In this document: one piece after another, positions 8,108-16,700 of the stretch
Position numbering within the stretch: position 1 is the first letter of the stretch
How the letters are laid out: each line of letters opens with the position of its first letter
Source: Pseudomonas sp. 14P_8.1_Bac3
GTDB taxonomy: Bacteria > Pseudomonadota > Gammaproteobacteria > Pseudomonadales > Pseudomonadaceae
DNA: 64,000 nt
Direction of reading: 5' to 3'
NCBI RefSeq assembly: GCF_025466085.1
Contig: NZ_JANLOD010000008.1
Location: forward strand, 92,802-156,801
Position numbers and translations under genes: made by a program
Notes under the pieces: generated by a model
The model's database searches: none
Seen by the model: the letters and a program-made list of their open reading frames with translations, nothing else
What the model was told of the DNA's origin: nothing

Positions 8108-11100
8108 TCATTGATCGTCGGTGCAGGGCTGGAGAGAAAATTGAATAATCGCCCCATGGGGTTGTTTGGCGCTTGCCCAGAGTTGCCCCCCATGCTCCTG
8201 AACGATGGAGCGACAGATCGACAAGCCCATCCCCAGACCTGTCGGTTTGGTGGTGTAAAAAGGGGCGAATATTTGCTCGATGCTCGAAGCCGCAAACCCC
8301 GGCCCCGAATCGGTCACACTGACAACCACCAAGCCACTGGCCTCAAGGGCAGAACCAACGAGTAATTGACGGTCATCTTCACCCACCTGATTCATTGCCT
8401 CAAGAGCGTTGACGATCAAGTTGAGCAGGACTTGTTGAAGCTCGATCCGGTCCCCCTGAATACACGGCAGGTCATCGGCCAGCTGGACGTGCATCAAGGT
8501 GCCGTTCTTGTTGGCCTGGCTGCGGGTAAGATCCACCATCTCACGTATGCAGGCATTGATGTCCACTGCGCTCGTTTGAGGCGGAGCTTTGCGTATCAGG
8601 CCGCGAATGCGATTGAGTACGGCGGCTGCACGCTCACCATCCTTGAGTATACGTTCCAGTGCCCAGCCGACCTCTTGGAGGTCCGGTGGTTGAATATTCA
8701 GCCAACGCTGAGCGGCCGCCGCATTGTTTAGCGTTCCGGCAATGGGTTGACTGACTTCGTGAGCAATCGAGGCGGCAAGCTCACCCATGGTTGCGACGCG
8801 ATTGGCATGAGCAAGTTCTGTCTGAACTTCACGGTACCGTCGCTCGCTTTCGCGAATTCTCAGGTCCGCCTTTCTTCGCTCAGTCAGATCCAGCACAAAA
8901 GCGACACCTTCCTCGCTCTTCGCACCGAACATTGCCAAACCTACGATCACAGGGAGGCGAGTCCCATCTTTCCTGACGTACTCTTTCTCATAGGGAGGCG
9001 CACTCCCATGTGTTAACGCTTCAACCAGCGCTTGCTCAGCGGCATCACGAAAATCAGGGGCGGTAAGATCTCTCCAGCGAATTTCCCCCAAAGAGAGCTC
9101 CTCTCGCTCATATCCAACCATCCGCAGGAACGCCTCATTGGCATCGATGATGGTGCCATTGATATTCCAGAAAACTATTCCGATGATGTTGGCATCAACA
9201 AGGCGTCGAATTTTCGCTTCGCGTTCAGCGACGTCTCTGTATAAACGCGCGTTTTCCAGCGAGACAGCGGCTTGCGACGCAACCAGTTTGAGCACGGCTA
9301 TTCGTGCAGAGCTGAACACCCGCGCCGCCAGATTGTTCTCCAGATAAAGCGCTCCTGTGAGATTGGCCTGGACCATCAAGGGTAAACAGAGAATCGATCG
9401 GGCCCGCACTTTACGCGTATAGGGATCATGGGCAAAAGACGGATCCGCGGCCGCATCGGCAATTGAGACGGCCTCTCGGGTCCGCAAAACATGATTGAGC
9501 ACCGATTCAGGTAAAAAATCCGCACCCACCGGGGCATCACTCATGTGCGTGAACGCCTCTCCGACGATCGTTTGTGCGACCACCCGATGTTCGCCACCTC
9601 GCGAAAGAATCAGAAGGCCGCGCTCGGCACCAGCCTGTTCAAGGGCGGTGCGCATGACCATGTCGATCAGCTTTTCCAGGACAAGGTCACCCGATACGGC
9701 CTGAGACACCTTGAGTACGGTTGCAAGGTCGAGGTGCTCAACCTGAGCGGTGATCGTCGTGGTAGGCGCAAACGCAGCCGCTTCCGCTCTCAAAGAGGGG
9801 AACCACTCCTCAAGCTGTCGAACTTTGCCGTCAGCTCCCCAGACCTGATACCGATAGCGCGCCTCCACGAGAAACAGACGCGACACTTTGTCAAGACCAC
9901 GTGCGGCGTAAAAACGTGAAGCAAGTTCGTTCCCCAGGGCCTCCAGGTGGATCAACTCGTAATGCTGGGCTGCCTCTATGGCCTGTTCATAGAGCTGCTC
10001 CGCGTCATGTATTCGTCCTTCCAATCGGGCGATTTCCGCAGTCACAAAGACGCAGTGGCTCGCGAAATTTTGTGGGCATAGATCAGCCCAGACCTGAAGC
10101 TCTCGGTGATGCGTAGCTAACGTGTCCAAGTAATGCCGTTTTTCAACGTCGGAAGCAGAATCGTAAAGCGCCGTCATTGTCAGGGCGGCATAGAAGTAAT
10201 ATTCAACCTCCTCAAGGAAAGAGTGCGAGGCCCATAAGAATGGCTGAGCTTTCAAGGCAGCATCCAAGGCAGCTGCATAGTCACCGGCGAGATAGCGTGC
10301 CTGCAGCTTCCGTATCCAGTACCAACATACGAGCAGCCTGGAATTTTGGGCCAGACGTCGCTCAGTCTGATGTTCGGAAAACAGCTCTCCATCAAGACAG
10401 CCAAACACCGGCGTCAAACCACGAAGCATGCGGATTAACGCAATCTGGTTTTCAAGGAAACCGATAACCAGGCCGAAGCGCACCTTTTGCGCGTATGCCA
10501 GACCACGTTCTGCTGCAAGCTGGGTTTCAGTCAGCGGCTCGCCAACGAAAAGCATGTTGGAAATGAGGCTATTGCACGCGAAACCTCCATAGGCAAAATC
10601 ACCACTTCGATTTGCAGCGTCGAATGCCTCATGTAATTGCTCAGCACCGGTCCGCACCGGCTGAACCCAACGTGATACGAAGATGGAAAAAGATAGCAGC
10701 GTGCTCGCTTGATAGCGTTCCAAACCGCGACGCTGGACCAGATCACACCCTAGCTGGGCGAACTCCAACCCGGCCCTGTAATTTCCAAATAAGCGTCCTG
10801 CAACCCTGGGGAAGTTAGCGTACCCCAAGCAAGAGGCGTCACCATTTCCGTGCTCGAGGCTCAGAGTTATTACCTTGATGACCGTCAGACACGCGAGATT
10901 CCTGTCAGAGTTGAGAGCGGCCGGAAACAGTGTGGTCAAGGCCTGAACGGTCGATAGAGCAACGGTGCCCTCCATGGGGGGCAAGTCGATGAGCTCCTTG
11001 ATGGTCCGGTCTCCCAGCAGTGACCAGATTCTTTCGTACTCATCATGGACCTGTTCATCACTCGGGGAGGAGCACCAATCAATGCCCACATGACGGAGGA

Positions 11101-13594
11101 AGTCCAGGCAAACAGTGACCGCCTTTTCGTTCTTGTTGAGGATCAGATAAACCGCTACCTGCACGCAGGTAACCGAAGCGCGCTTGGCGACCGTCAACGC
11201 TCGGGTGGATAACATCGCCAGCCGCTCTTCAGCCGCTATCGATTTTCCGGTCAAAAGTTCGCATTCGGCTCGAGATAACTCCAATGCAAACTTTAGCTCC
11301 TCCTGGCCTGCCCATGCCTCTTCGTCGAGAAGCTGAGCACCGATGGTGAAATACGAAAGCGCCGAGTCAAAGGCAGTCGATGCCTTCGCGCGTTGGCCGG
11401 CCATCAAGTTCAATTGGGCCAACTGCTCACGCTCATCCTGATCAGCAATCAACTCAATACCGCGATTGAGCTGCCCGACAATCTCGAAGATCGTCGCCTC
11501 GCGGGGCTTCGACTCGGTCTGCGCAACGAGCAGCCGTCCAATCCGCAGATGCGCCTCAGCCCGTCCAACTTCGGGTGTAAGCAAATAAGCGGCTTCATGA
11601 ATGCGATCGTGGCTAAAGGTGTAAGTACCTTCAACGCAGGTGACTAACTCCTGACGAATCGACTCCCATAACACCGCGTGAACCTGCGTCGGCGAAATGT
11701 CGAGGACTGTGGAAAGTGTGGCGATGTCGGCAACACTTCCAAGACAAGCCATCTGCTGCAACGCCTGTTGAGTTCCCATAGGCAGTCGTGAAATTTTGCC
11801 CACCATCAGGTCCACAACATTATCGGTGTAGCCTTTGGCATTGATTCGGTGGGCGTCCCATTGCCATTGCCGTGCACCATGATCGAAGGTCAGTAGCTCT
11901 TCATCCACAAGCGTCTGGAGAAACTGAATCACGAAGAATGGATTGCCGGCAGTCCTTTCTTGCACCAGTTGAGCCAAAGGTTCGATACGTTCTGATGCGC
12001 AATGCAGCGCTTCGCTGATCAACGGGACAATCTCGGTTCGGCCAAGAGCCGAAATAACGATTTCGTCGACTCTGACGCCAGCATTGCGGATGGAATGGAG
12101 CTTGCTGCTCAATGGATGGTCCGAACCTACCTCATTGTTGCGATAGGCTCCGATGATCAACAAATGCCGCAATTCCGCGCTTGCCAGCAGATGTTCAAGC
12201 AAATCGAGGGTAGCTGCGTCGAGCCACTGTAGATCGTCGAGAAACAACGCCAGCGGGTGCTGCGCTTGTGCAAACACCCCGATAAAACGCTGAAAAACCG
12301 TCATGAAACGGCGCTTCGACTGCTGAGCATCCAGCTCTGGAACAGGGATTGGCTCGCCAATAATCAGTTTCAGTTCCGGGATCAAGTCCGCAATGAGCGC
12401 CGCATTAGCACCCAGTGCCGCGGAGATCAAATCGCGCCAGTCTGCTAACTCAGCGTCACTTTTGCCCAGGAGCGTACGCACAACTCCCTGAAAAGCCTGT
12501 ACCAGGGTCGAATAGGGGATATTGCGCTTGTACTGGTCGAATTTGCCGGAAGCAAACAGTCCCTTGGATGGCACCAGCACCTTTTGTAGCTCGTAGACGA
12601 CTGAGGATTTGCCAATACCCGAGTACCCGGTTACCAACACGAGCTCGGGTGCACCGCCGTTGACGATTCGACCGAAAGCCGCCACCAGCGTTTGCACTTC
12701 GGATTCACGACCATAGAGCTTTTCGGGAATCAGCAGGTGATCGAAGGAGCCGTGCTCGTCAAGCGTAAAATGCCCGATGCGCTGCCCCTGCTGCCATTCT
12801 GAAAGGCAGCGGCGCAGGTCAGATTCGACACCGACGGCGCTTTGATAACGATCCTCGGCGGTCTTCGCGAGCAGCTTCATGACGATCTGCGAAATAGCCT
12901 CGGGAATGGTGCTCAGATACGTGCTGGGTGCTACCGGGTTTTTGGCGATATGACAATGAACCCACTCCATCGGATCAGTTGCTTTGAAAGGCAACGAGCC
13001 AGTCAGCATTTCGTACAGGATCACGCCAAAAGCATACAGGTCACTACGCGAGTCGATCGAACGGTTCATCCTGCCCGTTTGCTCCGGCGACATATACGCG
13101 AAGGTGCCCGCGATCGTCTCAGGCGGCTCAGGTGCTTGCCGCTCGCGTGGCAACTGTGATGTCAGGCCAAACCCCGTGAGTCGTGCTCCCCCATCCGAGC
13201 AGTTGACGAGAATGTGAGACGGCTTGAGATCTTTGTGCACAAGGCCCCGTCGGTGCAGCATGCCCAGCGCTGCCGATATCGTCACGGATAGACGTAAAAA
13301 TTGACCGGTCTCCATGGGTCCGGCCAGCAATCGAGCGAGCGGTTCGCCGCCAGCGTCCTCCAACACCAAGTGAGTGCGGCTGCCGTCCCGTACGAACTCC
13401 AGCGGTCTTGCTGCCCAGGAACTGTTCAGCTCCCCCTGTAAGGCGAACTCGTGACTGAATCGCTCCAGACTGACGGGAAGTGGCTGTTCCGCGGCAGCCC
13501 TCACAACCAAATGGTTAGCTGGACCACCGGTAGCCTCTAGAGTCCGACACAAGACGCGCTCACCGTCGTTCCACAATATTTGCAGCTTGTTCAT
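8108..13594 (-). CDS. Giant hybrid: Ser/Thr-kinase-like, ATPase, GAF, PAS, histidine kinase
   Basis: This 1,828-residue signalling protein reads, in order: a Ser/Thr-kinase-like domain (about 1-270), a signalling-type ATPase with Walker A GYSGIGKSS (323-331) and Walker B LALFLDDLQW, a long helical TPR-like middle, a GAF domain (about 1290-1430), a PAS domain (about 1460-1580), and a HisKA/HATPase unit with phospho-acceptor His in SIAHEVSQP (about 1612) and G-boxes DSGPGF and GLGMGL. In the kinase-like part the catalytic loop is HKDLKPSHIL (Asn replaced by His) and the DFG motif is GFG, so metal binding is probably impaired. The ATG at 13594 is chosen by alignment with the tandem paralogue upstream. 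No membrane segments are seen. Confidence 0.93.
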   Translation of the reverse strand: MNKLQILWNDGERVLCRTLEATGGPANHLVVRAAAEQPLPVSLERFSHEFALQGELNSSWAARPLEFVRDGSRTHLVLEDAGGEPLARLLAGPMETGQFLRLSVTISAALGMLHRRGLVHKDLKPSHILVNCSDGGARLTGFGLTSQLPRERQAPEPPETIAGTFAYMSPEQTGRMNRSIDSRSDLYAFGVILYEMLTGSLPFKATDPMEWVHCHIAKNPVAPSTYLSTIPEAISQIVMKLLAKTAEDRYQSAVGVESDLRRCLSEWQQGQRIGHFTLDEHGSFDHLLIPEKLYGRESEVQTLVAAFGRIVNGGAPELVLVTGYSGIGKSSVVYELQKVLVPSKGLFASGKFDQYKRNIPYSTLVQAFQGVVRTLLGKSDAELADWRDLISAALGANAALIADLIPELKLIIGEPIPVPELDAQQSKRRFMTVFQRFIGVFAQAQHPLALFLDDLQWLDAATLDLLEHLLASAELRHLLIIGAYRNNEVGSDHPLSSKLHSIRNAGVRVDEIVISALGRTEIVPLISEALHCASERIEPLAQLVQERTAGNPFFVIQFLQTLVDEELLTFDHGARQWQWDAHRINAKGYTDNVVDLMVGKISRLPMGTQQALQQMACLGSVADIATLSTVLDISPTQVHAVLWESIRQELVTCVEGTYTFSHDRIHEAAYLLTPEVGRAEAHLRIGRLLVAQTESKPREATIFEIVGQLNRGIELIADQDEREQLAQLNLMAGQRAKASTAFDSALSYFTIGAQLLDEEAWAGQEELKFALELSRAECELLTGKSIAAEERLAMLSTRALTVAKRASVTCVQVAVYLILNKNEKAVTVCLDFLRHVGIDWCSSPSDEQVHDEYERIWSLLGDRTIKELIDLPPMEGTVALSTVQALTTLFPAALNSDRNLACLTVIKVITLSLEHGNGDASCLGYANFPRVAGRLFGNYRAGLEFAQLGCDLVQRRGLERYQASTLLSFSIFVSRWVQPVRTGAEQLHEAFDAANRSGDFAYGGFACNSLISNMLFVGEPLTETQLAAERGLAYAQKVRFGLVIGFLENQIALIRMLRGLTPVFGCLDGELFSEHQTERRLAQNSRLLVCWYWIRKLQARYLAGDYAAALDAALKAQPFLWASHSFLEEVEYYFYAALTMTALYDSASDVEKRHYLDTLATHHRELQVWADLCPQNFASHCVFVTAEIARLEGRIHDAEQLYEQAIEAAQHYELIHLEALGNELASRFYAARGLDKVSRLFLVEARYRYQVWGADGKVRQLEEWFPSLRAEAAAFAPTTTITAQVEHLDLATVLKVSQAVSGDLVLEKLIDMVMRTALEQAGAERGLLILSRGGEHRVVAQTIVGEAFTHMSDAPVGADFLPESVLNHVLRTREAVSIADAAADPSFAHDPYTRKVRARSILCLPLMVQANLTGALYLENNLAARVFSSARIAVLKLVASQAAVSLENARLYRDVAEREAKIRRLVDANIIGIVFWNINGTIIDANEAFLRMVGYEREELSLGEIRWRDLTAPDFRDAAEQALVEALTHGSAPPYEKEYVRKDGTRLPVIVGLAMFGAKSEEGVAFVLDLTERRKADLRIRESERRYREVQTELAHANRVATMGELAASIAHEVSQPIAGTLNNAAAAQRWLNIQPPDLQEVGWALERILKDGERAAAVLNRIRGLIRKAPPQTSAVDINACIREMVDLTRSQANKNGTLMHVQLADDLPCIQGDRIELQQVLLNLIVNALEAMNQVGEDDRQLLVGSALEASGLVVVSVTDSGPGFAASSIEQIFAPFYTTKPTGLGMGLSICRSIVQEHGGQLWASAKQPHGAIIQFSLQPCTDDQ

Positions 13595-13705
13595 CACGTC
13601 CCAGACCCATTTGTTTATTTGATGCACTGCTGAACGTTAAAACGGGCAGACCCGGCATTGAGCTGACGATGTAGGCGCGATCAGGCGATCCACGCTCGCC
13701 ATGGG

Positions 13706-16700
13706 TCAGCGCCCTCCAGAAAAAGGGGCTTCAGGCAAGGCGCCACGGGGGCTTGGCGTCGCGCAGTGGTCCGCATCAACCTGATACTTCAAGGGAACAG
13801 TAAACTGAACGATAGCGCCGCGCGGACTGTTAGAACAGGCTAGCATCTGTCCTCCATGCGCCTCGATAATCGTGCGGCATATCGAAAGCCCCATCCCTAG
13901 GCCGTTGGCTTTAGTGCTGTAAAAAGGGCTAAAAACCTGCCCGGATGATTTCGAGTCAAATCCCGGGCCAGAGTCGGCAACGGCGACCACTACATCGCCG
14001 GAATCGTTGAGCGATGTGCTGATTCTCAACTCTCGCCCCCCATCACTCACATCGCTCATCGCCTCGAAGGCGTTAATGATGAGGTTGAGAAATACCTGTT
14101 GCAGTTCGATCCGATCTCCGTGGACCGATGGCAAGTCGTCCATTAATAGCGTTTGGGTAACGACCCCACATGCAGCGGCCTGATTGCCGGTCAATTCGAC
14201 CATTTCCTGGATAGCCAGGTTTATGCTCACAGATTCCCTCTGCGGCGGTGCCTTGCGAATAAGCCCACGAATACGGCCCAGGACATCCGCCGCACGTTTC
14301 CCGTCCCTGGTAATACCGTGAAGTGCCTGCCTGACCTCTTCGAGATCGGCAGGCTGGGCTTCCAACCAACGTAATGCCGCATGCGCATTATTCAACGTGG
14401 CAGCGACTGGCTGGCTCACTTCATGGGCAACGGAAGCCGCTAGTTGGCCCATCGTCGCCACGCGATTGGCATGGGCCAACTCCGTAAGCACCTGGCGGTA
14501 GCGCCGCTCTCCTTCACTGACTTTTTTCTCCGCCTGTTTGCGCTCGGTCAGGTCGAGCACGAAGGCGACGCCTTGTTGAAGATTTGATTCAAACATTGCC
14601 AGCCCCACAATGACGGGCAGACGGCTACCATCCTTTCTGAAGTATTCCTTTTCGAAGGGGACTGCCCGACCATGATTGACTGCCTCCAACATGGATCGCT
14701 CGCTGATTTCCCGAAACTCCGGCGGAGTCAAATCTCTCCATCGCAGACGACGCGACACAATGTCCTCTCTCTGATAACCCACCATATGAAGAAACGCGTC
14801 GTTGGCATCTATGAAGTCGCCACCCGTGGTCCAAACGACAATGCCAATTATGTTTGCGTCCACCAAGCGACGAATTCTCGCTTCACGATCGGCTATCTCG
14901 CGATACAGCCGAGCATTTTCGAGAGAAATAGAGGCCTGCGAAGCAAGTAGTTTGAGAACGGTGATGCGAGCGGAATTGAAGACCTTAACCGCGAGATTGT
15001 TTTCAAGATAAAGCGCGCCAGTGAGTCTGGCTTGATTCATCAATGGCAGGCAAAGCACTGACCGGACGCGGTGATGCTGGACATAAGGGTCTGCAGCGAA
15101 AGCCATATGTATCGCCGCATTGTCGAGCACAACACTCTCGCCAGAGCGCAGAACATGGTTGAGGACCGACTCCGGTGCAAGGGTCGCGTTCAACTCCGTA
15201 CTGGTCAGACGCAGTTGCGTAGATCCCGTTTCGGTTGCGGCCTCTGCAACCACCCGAGCCTCGCCATGATCCAACAGGATCAGAAGACCCCGTTCAGCCC
15301 CTGCCTGTTCGATGGCTGTGCGCATGATCATATCGATCAACTTCTCCAGGACGATATCACTGGATACGGCCTGGGAGACTTTCAGCACAGTTGCAAGGTC
15401 AAGGTTTTCAACGGGGGCTGCAATAGTGGTTGTCGGGTCTGATGCAGGCTGCTCGCTCCTGAGGAATGGGAAGGCGTTTTCAAGTTGCTTTACCTTGCCA
15501 TCGGCTCCCCAACGCAGATAACCGAACCGGGCGTCTTGCAGATAGACGCGGGCGATTTTCAGAAGCCCGCGCCCCGCATAAAAATGCGATGCGAGCTCAT
15601 TGGCCAGTGCCTCAATGTGAACAAATCCGCTTCGCCGAGCGGCATCAATAGCCTGCTCATAGCGAGCCTCGGCATCGAGCGGGCGGCCTTCGATGCGGGC
15701 GATCTCAGCGTTAACCAGCTGCGAATGACACTCGAAGTTTTCGGGGCATAGCCCGGACCAGATCTGCAGTTCTGCGTGAAAGGTAGCCAACATTCCCAAG
15801 AGGCGCTGCCGACGCTCGGTTGACACCTTTTCGCAGAGGCCAGCGACAGCCAGCGCGCCATAGAAATGGTATTCAACTTCTTCAAGGAAGGAATGTGAAA
15901 TGGCAATCAGCGATTCGGCCTTTAACGCTGCATGCACAGCGGCCTCGTACTCCCCCGCAAAAAAACAGGCTTGTAATTTCCGAACCCAATACCATCCGGC
16001 AAGCACCTGGGAGCTGCGATTAAGACGATCTTCGGCGTGGACCTCACTAAAAGCCTCGTCATCCAGGCAACCAAACACCGGCGTCAGCCCACGAAACATC
16101 CGGATGAGTGCGAGTTGATGCTCTATGAAGTCGACAACAAGACCAAATCGCACTTTCCTGGCGTATTTGAGGCTGCGTTCGGCCTCGCTCTGCAGCTCGC
16201 AAAGAGGGTCACCGGCAAATAGCTGATTTGAGATCTGGATGTTGATTGAGAATGCTGCAAATGGCAGGTCACCGACTCGGTTCGCGGCATCAAACGCCCG
16301 ATGTAACAGCGGAGTACAATCGCGTACCCGACTCGCCCACCGCGCAACAAAAAGCGCGAAGGCAAGGAAGGTGCGCGCCTCGTAGCGGCCTAAACCATTT
16401 TGTTCAACGAGATCGCAACCCAGTCGCCCAAACTGAAATCCCGTGTCGTAATCACCGAATCGTCGGCCAGCGATCCTGGGGATATTCGCGTAAGCCACGC
16501 ATGACGCCTCGCTGTTACCGTAGACAAGGCTGATATTGACCGCTTTGCAAACTGTCAGGCAGGCCAGGTTTTGATCGGTATGCAAAGCCGACGAAAAGAG
16601 CGTTATCAACGCTCTTATGGTTGCAAGAGCAACCTCGTCTTTCATTGGCGCCAAGTCGATAAGTTCTGGAATGCTCCGTTTTCCAAGCAACTCCTTGATC